Origin: Acidobacteriota bacterium | Lineage (GTDB): Bacteria > Acidobacteriota > Thermoanaerobaculia > UBA5066 | Direction: 5' to 3' | DNA: 36,202 nt | Assembly (NCBI GenBank): GCA_003152095.1 | Contig: PLZI01000043.1 | Span: forward strand, 1-36,202 | In this document: one piece after another, positions 25,263 to 34,104 of the stretch | Position numbering within the stretch: the first letter of the stretch is position 1 | Layout of the letters: every line of letters starts with the position of its first letter | Position numbers and translations under genes: made by a program | The notes under the pieces: model-generated | Told to the model about the DNA's origin: nothing | Seen by the model: only the letters and a program-made list of their open reading frames with translations | The model's database searches: none

Positions 25263-26980
25263 GCGAGGAGCGCGCCCGTACCGGCGCCGAGTGGCTGCTT
25301 CGCGCGTACGAGGAGTACACACGCGCGTTCGGCGAGATCACGCGCCGGGCGCCTGCGCGCTTCTCGGAGCGCGACTGGCGCGGGACGCGGGCCGATGCCC
25401 TCGAGCGCCTCGAGCTCTATCGCCATAGCCTCGACCCCACGATCCGGGATCTCAAGTCGCTTTTCGGCGAGGGCGTCTCGGATGTCGCGCTGTGGACGGC
25501 GATGAAGGCGCTCTTCGCGCGCCTCGCCGCCGACCGGCAGGATCTCGAGCTTGCCGAGACCTTCTTCAACTCGGCTTCCCGCCGGATTTTCCACACGGTG
25601 GGCGTGGATTCCCGCGCCGAGTTCGTCTCGTCCGAGGCCCCCTCGCTCCCGCTCGAGGCGGCGGCCGCGTTCCTTGTTTCGTTCGACGGGAGCGCCGGGA
25701 CACGGGCGATCCTCGAGAGGGCGCTCTCGGCGGTCCCGTTCGCCGCGGGCTGGGAAGATCTCGCGTGCGATGCCGCGCTCGGCGCGGTGAAGCTCGACGC
25801 GGCGCTCACGCAGGCCTGGGGGGCGCCTCTCTTCGATACCCTCGAAATGCTCCGGCCCGTTTTCTTCCGGAGCAAGGGGGCCTACCTCATCGGGCGCGTC
25901 CACCGCGGAGACCGGATGCGTCCGCTCGTCGTCGCCCTCCTGAACCGCGACGGGCGCGTCACGGTGGACGCCGTCCTCGCCGACGAGGACGAGGCCTCGA
26001 TCGTGTTCAGCTTCACGCGCTCGTACTTCCACGTGGAGTGCCCGAGGCCCGCCGCTCTCGTCGCCTTCCTCAAGGCCCTCATGCCGAAAAAGCCCGTCGG
26101 CGAGCTCTACAACGCCCTCGGCTTCAACAAGCACGGCAAGACCGAGCTCTACCGCGACCTCCTCCGCCACCTCGCGTCCTCGGACGACCGTTTCGTCGAG
26201 GCGCCCGGCGCGCGCGGCATGGTCATGCTCGTCTTCACGCTCCCGTCCTACGACGTCGTCTTCAAGGTCATCCGCGACTCCTTCGCGCCCCCGAAGACCG
26301 CGAGCCGCAGGGACGTTCTCGACAAGTACCGGTTCGTCTTCCGGCACACGCGGGCGGGCCGCCTCGCCGACGTCCAGGAGTTCGAGCACCTCTCCTTCCC
26401 GGTCGCGCGCTTCGACCCGGCGCTCCTCCACGCCCTTCTGAAAAGCGCGGCCGAGACCGTCGAGGTCCGGGGGGAGGAGGTCGTCCTCCACCACCTCTAC
26501 ACGGAACGGCGTCTCACGCCGCTGGACCTCTACCTCAGGGACGCATCTCCCAAGCAGGCGCGCGCCGCGATCGTCGACTTCGGGGAGGCGATCCGCGACC
26601 TCGCGAAAGCGAATATTTTTCCGGGCGACCTCCTCCCAAAGAACTTCGGCCTGACGCGGCACGGCCGCGTCGTCTTCTACGACTACGACGAGATCGCGTT
26701 CCTCACGGACGTGAACTTCCGCGAGCTGCCGGCCTGCGCCGACGAGGACGCCGGGGGCTCGGAGCCGTCGTTCTACGTGGGCGAGAACGACGTTTTCCCC
26801 GAGGAGTTCCTGACGTTCATGGGCCTCAGGGGCGCCGCGCGCGAGGGCTTCCTCGAGCGGCACTCCGACCTTCTCGGCGTGCGGTTCTGGCTCGACACCC
26901 AGCGGCGCGAGCGCGCCGCCGAGATCGTCGACGTCTTCCCGTACGCGAGGGAGCGGCGGCTACGTCCAGACGGCGTCTGA
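25259..26980 (+). CDS. aceK: isocitrate dehydrogenase kinase/phosphatase
   Basis: Bifunctional enzyme that phosphorylates and dephosphorylates isocitrate dehydrogenase to divide carbon between the TCA cycle and the glyoxylate bypass. It is 573 residues, close to the 578 of E. coli AceK. By motif, key residues fall at nearly the same numbers: Lys336 in VVFKVIRD, Asp371 in ADVQEFE, Asp457 and Asn462 in GDLLPKN, and Asp475 in FYDYDEI. The N-terminal regulatory half (1-310) is complete. Its target Icd is encoded 1.3 kb downstream of its end on the same strand, and Icd keeps the target serine. aceA and aceB are not in the window. The ATG overlaps the stop of a 13-codon leader frame. Confidence 0.96.
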   Translation: MSEERARTGAEWLLRAYEEYTRAFGEITRRAPARFSERDWRGTRADALERLELYRHSLDPTIRDLKSLFGEGVSDVALWTAMKALFARLAADRQDLELAETFFNSASRRIFHTVGVDSRAEFVSSEAPSLPLEAAAAFLVSFDGSAGTRAILERALSAVPFAAGWEDLACDAALGAVKLDAALTQAWGAPLFDTLEMLRPVFFRSKGAYLIGRVHRGDRMRPLVVALLNRDGRVTVDAVLADEDEASIVFSFTRSYFHVECPRPAALVAFLKALMPKKPVGELYNALGFNKHGKTELYRDLLRHLASSDDRFVEAPGARGMVMLVFTLPSYDVVFKVIRDSFAPPKTASRRDVLDKYRFVFRHTRAGRLADVQEFEHLSFPVARFDPALLHALLKSAAETVEVRGEEVVLHHLYTERRLTPLDLYLRDASPKQARAAIVDFGEAIRDLAKANIFPGDLLPKNFGLTRHGRVVFYDYDEIAFLTDVNFRELPACADEDAGGSEPSFYVGENDVFPEEFLTFMGLRGAAREGFLERHSDLLGVRFWLDTQRRERAAEIVDVFPYARERRLRPDGV

Positions 26981-27000
26981 GACCTGAATCAGGCTCGGAA

Positions 27001-27027
27001 GCCCGCGGCGCTTGCTCCCGGGCCTTT
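27001..27027. terminator. weak hairpin between aceK and asnA
   Basis: Stem GCCCG (27001-27005) / CGGGC (27019-27023), extendable with one bulge, then CTTT. It lies in the 55-base convergent gap. Weak evidence. Confidence 0.22.
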
Positions 27028-27035
27028 CCCAGGGA

Positions 27036-28187
27036 CTACTCGATGACGTGAATGTTCCGCTTCGCGCACATCTCCTTCAGGACCTTCGGCCATACGGTGA
27101 CGCTGACCTCGCCGAGGTGCGCCTTCCGGAGCAAGAGCATCAGGACCCGCGATTGCCCAATTCCCCCTCCGATCGACAGAGGCAGGGCGCCGTTCGTGAT
27201 GCCCTGATGGTAGGGGTATTTCAGGAAGTGGAGCTGGTTCGTGAGCTCGAGCTGCTTCTTCAGCGTCTCGGCGTTCACGCGGACGCCCATGGACGAGAGC
27301 TCGTGGCGCCTCTTCGTGACCGGGTTCCAGACGAGGATGTCGCCGTTCAGGCCATGCATCATCCGGCCGTCCTTCGTGTGCGTCGGCGTGACCCAGTCGT
27401 CGTAGTCCGCCGCGCGCATCTCGTGCGGATAGCCGTCCTTCAGCGTCCAGCCGATACCGTAGATGAAGACCGCCGGGTGCTCCTGGAGGATGGCGTTCTC
27501 GCGCGCCTTGCGCGGGAGGTCGGGGAAGCGGTCGAGGATTTCCTCGGCGTGCAGGAACGTGAGCTTCTCGGGCAGGCGCGGAAGCTGCCTTCTCTTCAGA
27601 TCCGGGAAGCGGTCGAGCGCGAAATCCTCGGCGCCCTTCAAGACCTTCCAGATGCCCTCGACAGTCTTCGTGAGGAAGTCGAGATTGCGCTGGTCGGCGG
27701 TGATGACCTTCTCCCAGTCCCACTGGTCGACGTAGGCGCTGTGATCGTGATCGAGGAAGTAGTCCTTGCGCACCGCGCGCATGTCCGTCACGAGCCCTTC
27801 GCCGGGTTTCATCCCGAACTGCGCGAGCGCGACCCTTTTCCATTTCGTGGCCGCCTGGACGACCTGCCCGTCGATGGGATGCACGCCGTGGTCGTTCGTG
27901 ATGTGGAACGTGACGGGGCCCCGCGAACCGTCGCGGTCGAGGTAGTCGTTCACGCCGCTCTCGGCGTCGACGATGAGCGGGACCTCCACCCGCATGAGGT
28001 TCAGCTCGCGGCAGAGACCGTCCTCGATCGTGCGCTTGACGGCGGTGATCGCCCGCTGCGTGTCCTTCGGGTCGAGCAGCGGCATGTAGTCAGTCGGGAG
28101 AACTTTCTCCAGCTCCTCGTAGCTGCCGATGCCCGGACCTGCGAGGTCCGCCTTCTTGTCGAGGACTTCGTTCTTGTGTCTCACCAT
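27036..28187 (-). CDS. asnA: aspartate-ammonia ligase (asparagine synthetase A)
   Basis: Makes asparagine from aspartate, ammonia and ATP. It has the class II aminoacyl-tRNA synthetase-like fold. The 383-residue protein is about 50 residues longer than E. coli AsnA, with the extra length in the middle (about 200-245). [19 protein letters not shown] holds motif-2-like substrate contacts, [13 protein letters not shown] and [16 protein letters not shown] follow, and [16 protein letters not shown] is the motif-3 equivalent near the C-terminus. AsnA is ammonia-dependent, in contrast to glutamine-dependent AsnB. The ATG at 28187 has AAAGGAA upstream. A 16-base hairpin (28226-28241) lies in its 5' leader. 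Confidence 0.95.
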   Translation of the reverse strand: MVRHKNEVLDKKADLAGPGIGSYEELEKVLPTDYMPLLDPKDTQRAITAVKRTIEDGLCRELNLMRVEVPLIVDAESGVNDYLDRDGSRGPVTFHITNDHGVHPIDGQVVQAATKWKRVALAQFGMKPGEGLVTDMRAVRKDYFLDHDHSAYVDQWDWEKVITADQRNLDFLTKTVEGIWKVLKGAEDFALDRFPDLKRRQLPRLPEKLTFLHAEEILDRFPDLPRKARENAILQEHPAVFIYGIGWTLKDGYPHEMRAADYDDWVTPTHTKDGRMMHGLNGDILVWNPVTKRRHELSSMGVRVNAETLKKQLELTNQLHFLKYPYHQGITNGALPLSIGGGIGQSRVLMLLLRKAHLGEVSVTVWPKVLKEMCAKRNIHVIE

Positions 28188-28225
28188 GTGGGGATTCCTT
28201 TCTTCGATCCTTTCAAATCATGGTT

Positions 28226-28241
28226 CCGGCGGGTCCGCCGG
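28226..28241. repeat. short GC hairpin in the asnA/icd intergenic region
   Basis: CCGGCG-GGTC-CGCCGG, a perfect 6-bp stem with a four-base loop, 39 bases upstream of asnA and 85 bases upstream of icd. It is too small to call a riboswitch or attenuator. Confidence 0.4.
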
Positions 28242-28290
28242 TTGCCTGGTGCAGATGCATCAGGAGGCGTTAGCGCGCCATCCGTTCGCC

Positions 28291-28296
28291 TATGAT
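28291..28296 (+). promoter_or_regulatory. -10 element TATGAT for icd
   Basis: TATGAT lies 25 bases before the icd ATG, ahead of a strong AGGAGG (28308-28313). A GTTAGC 16 bases upstream is a poor -35. Confidence 0.42.
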
Positions 28297-28320
28297 TCGC
28301 GCCCACGAAGGAGGTTTCCC

Positions 28321-29619
28321 ATGCCCAGTGCCAAGCCCACGGCGCCCGCCTCAGGAAGGAAGATCTCGATCTCCGGCGGTAAGCTCCAGGTTCCCGACCG
28401 CCCCATCATCCCTTTCATCGAGGGGGACGGCACCGGGCCGGACATCTGGCGCGCCTCGGTGCGCGTTCTCGACGCGGCCGTCGCGAAGGCCTACGGCGGG
28501 AAGCGGAAGATCGAATGGATGGAGGTCTACGCGGGCCAGAAGGCGTTCGACAGCCTCAAGACATGGCTTCCAGATGAGACGATCGACGCGTTCCGCGAAT
28601 TTCTCGTCGGCATCAAGGGACCCCTCACGACGCCGATCGGCGGTGGCATCCGCTCGCTGAACGTCGCGCTGCGTCAGACCCTCGACCTCTATGTCTGCCT
28701 CCGCCCCGTGCGCTGGTTCCAGGGCGTGCCGTCACCCGTGAAGCACCCCGAGAAGGTGAACATGGTCATCTTCCGGGAGAACACCGAGGACATCTACGCG
28801 GGCATCGAGTTCGCGGCCGGGACCGACGACGCGAGGAAGTTCGCGGCGTTCCTCAAGGAAAACTTCCCCGCGCAGTACAAGAAGCTTCGCTTTCCCGAGA
28901 CGACCGGCTTCGGCGTGAAGCCTGTCTCGAAGGAGGGCAGCGAGCGCCTCGTCCGCTCCGCAATCCAGTACGCGATCGCGCACAAGAGCAAGAGCGTCAC
29001 GCTCGTCCACAAGGGCAACATCATGAAGTACACGGAAGGAGCCTTCCGCAACTACGGCTACGCCCTCGCCGAGAGCGAGTTCGCCGCACAGACGTATACG
29101 TGGGACCACTGGGAGCTGACGAAGAAGGACAAAGGCGAAGCCGCGGCGAACGCGGAACAGAAGGCGGAGCTCGCGAAGGGCAAGATCCTCATCAAGGACG
29201 CGATCGCCGACATCATGCTCCAGCAGATTCTCACGCGCCCGGACGAGTTCGACGTCATCGCGACGCTGAATCTCAACGGCGACTATCTTTCGGACGCCCT
29301 CGCCGCGCAGGTCGGCGGCCTCGGGATCGCGCCGGGCGGGAACATCAACTACGTGACCGGCCATGCCATCTTCGAAGCGACACACGGCACGGCGCCGAAG
29401 TATACGAACCTCGACAAAGTCAACCCGGGCTCCGTCGTCCTGTCGGGCGAGATGATGCTGCGGTACATGGGCTGGAACGAGGCCGCCGACCTCGTTCTCA
29501 AGGGCATGGACGGGGCAATCGCCGCCAAGACCGTCACGTACGACTTCGCGCGCCAGATGGAAGGCGCGACGGAAGTGAAATGCAGCGGCTTCGGCGACGC
29601 GATCATCCGTCACATGTGA
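28321..29619 (+). CDS. icd: isocitrate dehydrogenase (NADP-type)
   Basis: Oxidatively decarboxylates isocitrate to 2-oxoglutarate. The 432-residue protein is the E. coli-like homodimeric type. [11 protein letters not shown] is near residue 33. [13 protein letters not shown] carries Ser112, equivalent to the AceK target Ser113 of E. coli. [27 protein letters not shown] and the cofactor segment [11 protein letters not shown] (with His-Gly-Thr-Ala) follow. The C-terminal part has [18 protein letters not shown] lies seven bases before the ATG. It is preceded on the same strand by aceK, with asnA inserted between them on the other strand, and followed by purE 38 bases later. Confidence 0.98.
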   Translation: MPSAKPTAPASGRKISISGGKLQVPDRPIIPFIEGDGTGPDIWRASVRVLDAAVAKAYGGKRKIEWMEVYAGQKAFDSLKTWLPDETIDAFREFLVGIKGPLTTPIGGGIRSLNVALRQTLDLYVCLRPVRWFQGVPSPVKHPEKVNMVIFRENTEDIYAGIEFAAGTDDARKFAAFLKENFPAQYKKLRFPETTGFGVKPVSKEGSERLVRSAIQYAIAHKSKSVTLVHKGNIMKYTEGAFRNYGYALAESEFAAQTYTWDHWELTKKDKGEAAANAEQKAELAKGKILIKDAIADIMLQQILTRPDEFDVIATLNLNGDYLSDALAAQVGGLGIAPGGNINYVTGHAIFEATHGTAPKYTNLDKVNPGSVVLSGEMMLRYMGWNEAADLVLKGMDGAIAAKTVTYDFARQMEGATEVKCSGFGDAIIRHM

Positions 29620-29636
29620 CGCCTCCTGAAGAGGCG
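29620..29636 (+). repeat. hairpin after icd
   Basis: CGCCTC-CTGAA-GAGGCG, a perfect 6-bp stem directly after the icd stop codon, without a T-run. It may stabilise the 3' end or weakly separate icd from purE. Confidence 0.35.
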
Positions 29637-29643
29637 GGAAAGG

Positions 29644-29649
29644 TACGAT
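29644..29649 (+). promoter_or_regulatory. -10-like hexamer TACGAT for purE
   Basis: TACGAT ends eight bases before the purE ATG, and no Shine-Dalgarno lies between. A leaderless purE transcript is possible. Confidence 0.3.
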
Positions 29650-29657
29650 CCCGCTCC

Positions 29658-30149
29658 ATGGGAAGCGTCCGGCCGCTCGTGGGCGTCGTCATGGGTTCGA
29701 CGTCCGACTGGGAGACGATGAAACACGCCGACGAGCTGCTGACGCGCTTCGGCGTCGCGCACGAGTGCCGCGTCATGTCGGCTCACCGGAGCCCGAGGCT
29801 CACGGCCGAGTGGGCCGCGAGCGCCGAGAAGCGCGGTCTCGCCGTGATCATCGCCGCCGCTGGCGGCGCCGCGCATCTCGCGGGGGTCCTTGCCTCGCAC
29901 ACGGTCCTGCCCGTGCTCGGCGTCCCGATGGAAAGCGTTTCCCTGAAAGGCCTCGACTCGCTCCTTTCGACGGTTCAGATGCCCGCCGGCGTCCCCGTCG
30001 GAACGCTCGGCATCGGAAAGGCCGGCGCCGTGAACGCCGCCCTGCTCGCCGTCGCCATCCTCGCGGTCACCGATCCGAAGCTCCGCGCGAAGCTGCGGAA
30101 GTTCCGCGCCGGCCAGGAGAAGGCCGTCCGCTCGCAGACCCTGCCTTGA
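29658..30149 (+). CDS. purE: N5-carboxyaminoimidazole ribonucleotide mutase (PurE class I)
   Basis: Moves the carboxyl group of N5-CAIR to form CAIR in purine biosynthesis. The 163-residue protein has the class I pattern: GSTSDWETM (13-21) with the nucleotide-binding serine and aspartate, MSAHRSP with catalytic His43, [12 protein letters not shown] and the [14 protein letters not shown]-like loop ([14 protein letters not shown]). The usual partner purK is not in the window. It follows icd by 38 bases, after a hairpin. Confidence 0.97.
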   Translation: MGSVRPLVGVVMGSTSDWETMKHADELLTRFGVAHECRVMSAHRSPRLTAEWAASAEKRGLAVIIAAAGGAAHLAGVLASHTVLPVLGVPMESVSLKGLDSLLSTVQMPAGVPVGTLGIGKAGAVNAALLAVAILAVTDPKLRAKLRKFRAGQEKAVRSQTLP

Positions 30150-30193
30150 GCGCCCGCCGGACCGCTCTCGCGGCACGCGCTGCTCCCGCGCCA

Positions 30194-30199
30194 TAAGAT
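30194..30199 (+). promoter_or_regulatory. -10-like hexamer TAAGAT for the phosphatase-like gene
   Basis: TAAGAT lies 18 bases before the ATG at 30218, upstream of a GGAGG. No clear -35 is seen. Confidence 0.33.
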
Positions 30200-30217
30200 T
30201 CCCCGCGGAGGACCGTC

Positions 30218-30748
30218 ATGCGTCGATTCGCGCTTCCGGCATTCGCCCTCGTTCTCGCCGCCGTCTCCGCACTCCTCGCCGCCGCCGTCGAGATTCCAGA
30301 GACGCTGAAGCCGGAAGAGGCCTTGAACTACCGAAAGGCCGGCCCCGCGCTCGCGACCGCCGGAAAGCCGTCGGCGGAGACGCTCGCGAAGCTGAGGGAG
30401 ATGGGCTTTCGCACGGCCATCGACCTCCGGCAGCCGGCCGAAGGCGTCGCGGCCGCCCGCAAGGCCGTCGAGGAGCAGGGGCTGACGTTCGTGTCGGTTC
30501 CGATCTCACCCGAGACCTTCCGCGCGGACGACGCGAAGAGCGTCGCCGCGATCCTCGATGACGCGAAAGCCGGTCCCGTCCTTCTCTACTGCTCGAGCTC
30601 GAACCGCGTCGGCGGCGTGATCGCGGTCGTCGAGAGCCTCAGGGGAAAGCCCCACGACGAGGCGCTCGTCGAAGGAAAAAAGGCCGGCCTGAAGAGCGCG
30701 TCGATGATCGACGCCGTGGACCGCGTCCTCGCGAAGCCAGCGCCCTGA
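30218..30748 (+). CDS. secreted DSP/PTP-like phosphatase (DUF442-type)
   Basis: 176-residue exported protein with an N-terminal signal peptide (about 1-23) and a small tyrosine-phosphatase-fold domain. TAIDLRQPAEG, LTFVSVPIS and the catalytic loop YCSSSNRVGG give Cys125 and Arg130 in a Cys-x4-Arg spacing, as in DUF442/beta-lactamase-hydrolase-like relatives rather than the classic Cys-x5-Arg of PTPs. The usual glycine of the loop (CxSGNR) is serine here. Function is unknown; a periplasmic phosphatase or a sulfur-transfer role are both possible. GGAGG precedes the ATG. It is convergent with murF, with a 57-base gap containing no T-run terminator. Confidence 0.75.
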   Translation: MRRFALPAFALVLAAVSALLAAAVEIPETLKPEEALNYRKAGPALATAGKPSAETLAKLREMGFRTAIDLRQPAEGVAAARKAVEEQGLTFVSVPISPETFRADDAKSVAAILDDAKAGPVLLYCSSSNRVGGVIAVVESLRGKPHDEALVEGKKAGLKSASMIDAVDRVLAKPAP

Positions 30749-30805
30749 CGCGATGGGAGCGGGGCACGAGCCCGGCGGTGAGGGCGCGGGCGCGGAACGG
30801 AGCTC

Positions 30806-32279
30806 TCATGGAGTCACCTTCGAGAGCGCGTCGACGACGCGCTCGAGCTTCATCCCGCGGCTTCCCTTGACCAGCAGGGTGTCTCCCTGACGGAGCTGCG
30901 GTTCGAGCCATTTCACAAGGTCCTCCACTCGTTCGAAGTGCGCCGACCGGGACGGATCGAATTCTTCGAAGGCGAGTCGCGAACGCGGGCCGAAAAACGC
31001 GGCGACGTCCGCGCTCTCGCGCGCCCTTCGGCCGAGGCCGCGGTGCGCCTCTTCCTCGAAAGCCCCGAGCTCCAGCATGTCGCCCAACACGGCGACGGCG
31101 CGGCCCGGGCGGCCCTTCTTCAGCTCCGCGAGCGTCGCGAGCGCGGCCTCCATCGATGCGGGCGAAGCGTTGTAGCAGTCGTCGAGAATCGTGATCCCGC
31201 CTACCCCCGCCACCACCCGCGAGCGATGCATGTACGGTCGAGCGGACGAGAGACCACGAGAGATTTCTTCGAATGAGAAAGAGAGAGCGAGAGCCGTAGC
31301 CGCCGCCGCGGCGGCATTCATCGCGTTGTGCTCCCCTACGAACCCCAGCCTGACGGTGACTCTGCGGAGCTGTAGGTTCGACCCCGACCGCGAACGGCCT
31401 GCTCCGCCGCCACCCTCCCCCTCTTCCCCTTCTAGGCAGATCTCCTGCCCTTCCACCCCGAGAGAGGTCGACCCGACGAGCCTGACGTCCGCCAGCGCAC
31501 TTCTTCCAAAAGAAATCTTGCTCACGCCGCTCGCGGCGCGCTCCGCCTGCGCCACGCAGCGCGCGTCGTCCGCGTTGACGACGGCGACGGAGCCCGGGAG
31601 GAGGCCGCGGTAGACCTCGCCCTCGGCTTCGGCGACGCCGCCCAAGTCCTTCAGGAACTCGAGGTGCTCCGCCGCGACGAGCGTGACAACCGCGACATCG
31701 GGACGCGTCATCGCCGTGAGGCGCGCCAGCTCGCCCGGCGCGGACATGCCGAGCTCGAGAACGGCGGAACGGTGTTCCTCCGAGAACCGGAAGAGCGTGA
31801 GCGGGACGCCCACTTCGTTGTTGAAGTTGCCTTCTGTCGCGAGCGCGGGCCCGCGCGTCCTCAAGATTGCCGCGACCATCTCCTTCGTCGTCGTCTTACC
31901 GTTCGACCCGGCGACCGCGCTGACCGGGATCGAGAACCGCCGCCGGTGGAAGCCCGCGAGCGCCCCGAGGGCGCGGAGCGTGTCGTCCACCTCGAAGAGC
32001 GGCACACCGGCGACGGCCGGCGTGCCTCGTCGCACGATGGCGCCCGCCGCGCCCTTCGCCACGGCCTCGGCGAGAAACCCGTGCCCGTCGAACCGGTCTC
32101 CCTGGAGCGCCACGTAGAGCGCGCCCGGCGCGAGCGTCCGCGTGTCCGTCGAGACGGACTCGAACGTTTCGTCGGCCGCGAGGCGGGAGGCGCCCGTCGC
32201 GCGCGCGACCTCCTCCGCTGTGAAGAGCCCGTCAGGAGAGGCCGTGGTGCGTCTCCTCGGGGAGGGTGAGTCGGCTCAT
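30806..32279 (-). CDS. murF: UDP-MurNAc-tripeptide-D-Ala-D-Ala ligase MurF, with apparent +1 frameshift near its start
   Basis: Adds the D-Ala-D-Ala dipeptide in peptidoglycan precursor synthesis. Family motifs are SVSTDTRTLAPGALYVAL in the N-terminal domain, P-loop AGSNGKTTTKEM, GNFNNEVGVPLTL, GEHNAMNAAAAA, DDCYNASPASMEAAL and VLGDMLELG, then a C-terminal VKGSRGMKLE. A Glu/Gly-rich insertion sits in the middle. The conserved N-terminus begins around GLFTAEEVARATG, but the frame there has no ATG, GTG or TTG. The first canonical start is GTG 32113, which would cut the N-terminal domain. An ATG at 32279 overlapping the previous gene's stop (ATGA) opens a 15-codon frame ending TCC TGA C at 32237-32231. 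A +1 shift there joins it to murF. Sequence error, inactivation or programmed shift are possible. Confidence 0.9.
32232..32279 (-). other. 15-codon frame ending in a TCC TGA C candidate +1 frameshift site
   Basis: Frame MSRLTLPEETHHGLS ends at TGA 32234-32232. The upstream gene's TGA overlaps its ATG, and the murF frame is +1 to it. The slip at TCC before TGA C resembles the RF2 and antizyme frameshift sites (CUU UGA C, UCC UGA). A GAGGAG lies 15 bases upstream of the slip codon, farther than the prfB spacing of three. Not demonstrated. Confidence 0.45.
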
Positions 32280-33238
32280 TTCGCGATGCCCAGAAGTCGC
32301 GGCCACGTGCCGGTGCTCTCGAACGAACGCGGGTGCTTCACGCGGTCGACGAGGTACTCGGCCATCGCGCGGACGATCCAGTTGAAGTTCTCCTGCCCCA
32401 CGGAGGCGAGGTCGGCGTCGGGCGCACAGTTCATGAAATCGATCGCGTAGGGAACGCCGTCCCGCACCGCGAACTCCACGGTGTTCAGGTCGTACCCCAG
32501 CGCCTCGCACAGCGCGAGCGCGCCCTTCGTCACACGCTCGACCATCGCCGCGGGCACGGCTCTGCCGCGCGCCGCTTCGTAGCGGAGATGGTGCGGCTCC
32601 TTCGGGGCGTACGGCATGATGCGTACGCGCTTGCGGCCGACGACGTAGCAGCGGTAATAGTCCGTGAAGTCGATGGCCTCTTGCGCCATCATTTCGAGGT
32701 CGCGCGTCTTGTCGTAAGCCGCGAAGAACTCCTCGGGCGTGTCGCATTTGGTGACGTCCTTCCACCCGCCGCCGTTCGCCGGCTTCAGGAAGATCGGGAA
32801 ACCGAGATACCCGAAGACGCGGTCCCAGTCGACCATGTCCATGTTGCGGAAGGATTTCTCGGTCGTGTTCGGCGGGCGCTCCTTGTGCGGAACGAGGACC
32901 GTTTTCGGCACGGCGACATTCGCCCCGATGGCGACGAGGTTGTCGAAGAACTTGTCATCGGCCGACCACCAGATCGGGTTGTTGACGACGTCCACACCGC
33001 GCGCGACGGCGCACTTCAGAAACGTGCGGTAAAAGGGAACCTCGTGGCTGATGCGGTCGAGAATGACGGAATCCTCGAAGGATTGCTCCTGCGTCAGGAA
33101 TGAGATCTTCACCAAACCGCATTCGATCGCGTCGCCGTTCTTTTTCGCGAGCTCGTTGATCTCGTTCATCAAAGCCCAGGGGAACGTGTCCTCCATGCCA
33201 AAGAGGAGGCCGATCCGTTTGTTCACCACCTGCGTCAT
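32276..33238 (-). CDS. ATP-grasp domain ligase (RimK-like)
   Basis: 320-residue cytoplasmic protein with an ATP-grasp fold, the fold of carboxylate-amine ligases such as RimK and D-Ala-D-Ala ligase. FLKPANGGGWKDV (150-162, Lys152) is the nucleotide loop, MMAQEAIDFTDYYRCYVVGRK supplies adenine and lid residues, and VEFAVRDGVPYAIDFMNCAPD near 260-275 holds the metal-binding Glu/Asp/Asn set. The N-terminal part, RIGLLFGMEDTFPWAL, is a Rossmann-like pre-domain. The ATG at 33238 has GAGGG at good spacing. Its TGA overlaps an ATG leading into murF, so a murein-related ligation is possible. Substrate unknown. Confidence 0.82.
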   Translation of the reverse strand: MTQVVNKRIGLLFGMEDTFPWALMNEINELAKKNGDAIECGLVKISFLTQEQSFEDSVILDRISHEVPFYRTFLKCAVARGVDVVNNPIWWSADDKFFDNLVAIGANVAVPKTVLVPHKERPPNTTEKSFRNMDMVDWDRVFGYLGFPIFLKPANGGGWKDVTKCDTPEEFFAAYDKTRDLEMMAQEAIDFTDYYRCYVVGRKRVRIMPYAPKEPHHLRYEAARGRAVPAAMVERVTKGALALCEALGYDLNTVEFAVRDGVPYAIDFMNCAPDADLASVGQENFNWIVRAMAEYLVDRVKHPRSFESTGTWPRLLGIAK

Positions 33239-33384
33239 CACTTTCCCTCTCGCGGCGCGCACCGCGCAGGCATCCTAGCGGACGGCGGAGAAGCCACGCA
33301 ATCCCCGGTGCACGGAGTCGAGCCGGAGGATCTGCACGTCCGGACGCAGCGAACCTCCGGGGCGTTGGAGGACGAGAGCTTCGC

Positions 33385-33390
33385 TAGACT
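33385..33390 (+). promoter_or_regulatory. -10-like hexamer TAGACT for the esterase
   Basis: TAGACT ends nine bases before the ATG at 33400, with no Shine-Dalgarno between. TTGGAG at 33365-33370 is only 14 bases away, short for a -35 spacer. Confidence 0.3.
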
Positions 33391-33399
33391 CCGCACCGC

Positions 33400-34104
33400 A
33401 TGAGGCGTGAATACGGATCCTGGAAAAGCGCCGCGCTTTCGCGCCCGATGGAGTTTCTCTGGTTCGGCGACCGCGGTCGCCCGGTCCTCATGTTCCCGAC
33501 CTCGATTGGGCGCTTCTACCAGAACGAGGATTTCGGCCTCACGGGGGCGCTCGCGGATAAGGTCGACGCGGGCTTGCTCCAGCTGATCTGCGTCGACTCC
33601 GTGGACGCCGAGAGCTGGTACAACAAAAGGATCTCGCCTGCCGACCGCGCCCGCCGCCACGACGACTACGATCGCTACCTGCGCGACGAGATGCTCCCGT
33701 TCATCGAGAGCCGCACGGGCGGCAACGTCGTGACGCTCGGCGCGAGCTTCGGCGCGTACCACGCCGCGAACCTCGCGGGCCGCTACCCCGGCCGCGTCAC
33801 GAAGGCGATCTGCTTCTCGGGCCTCTACGACGTCGGCCAGTTCCTCGGCGGCTACTGGGACACGCTCTGCTACTACCACACGCCGATGGCCTACATCGCG
33901 AACATGAGCGGCGAGTGGCTCGACCGGCTCCGGCAGGTCGAATGGGTCGTCGCGACGGGCGAAAACGACTCCCTCATCGCGCAGAACCGCGCGTTCGCCG
34001 ACCTGCTCGCCAGGAAGGGCCAGCGCGTCCAAGCCGAGTTCTGGCCCGGCGTGTTCGGGCACGACTGGCCCTACTGGACGGAGAACGTTCGCCGCTTCAT
34101 TTGA
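33400..34104 (+). CDS. alpha/beta-hydrolase esterase family protein
   Basis: 234-residue alpha/beta hydrolase resembling the putative esterase family (EstA/YjfP-like). The nucleophile elbow GASFGAYHA gives Ser116. Asp190 in ATGENDSL and His221 in FGHDWPYW complete the expected triad. RPVLMFPTSIGRFYQNEDFGL near residue 28 provides the oxyanion region. There is no signal peptide, so it is cytoplasmic. It has its own divergent promoter region with the ATP-grasp gene. Its 3' end overlaps the second kinase by eight bases. Substrate unknown. Confidence 0.85.
   Translation: MRREYGSWKSAALSRPMEFLWFGDRGRPVLMFPTSIGRFYQNEDFGLTGALADKVDAGLLQLICVDSVDAESWYNKRISPADRARRHDDYDRYLRDEMLPFIESRTGGNVVTLGASFGAYHAANLAGRYPGRVTKAICFSGLYDVGQFLGGYWDTLCYYHTPMAYIANMSGEWLDRLRQVEWVVATGENDSLIAQNRAFADLLARKGQRVQAEFWPGVFGHDWPYWTENVRRFI

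Noticed and set aside
27012-28295. Plus-strand open frame of 427 codons across asnA
   Set aside because: It is antisense to a complete AsnA and has no recognisable motif.
28188-28320. Riboswitch or T-box upstream of asnA
   Set aside because: Only a 16-base GC hairpin is present, with no T-box, antiterminator or terminator pair.
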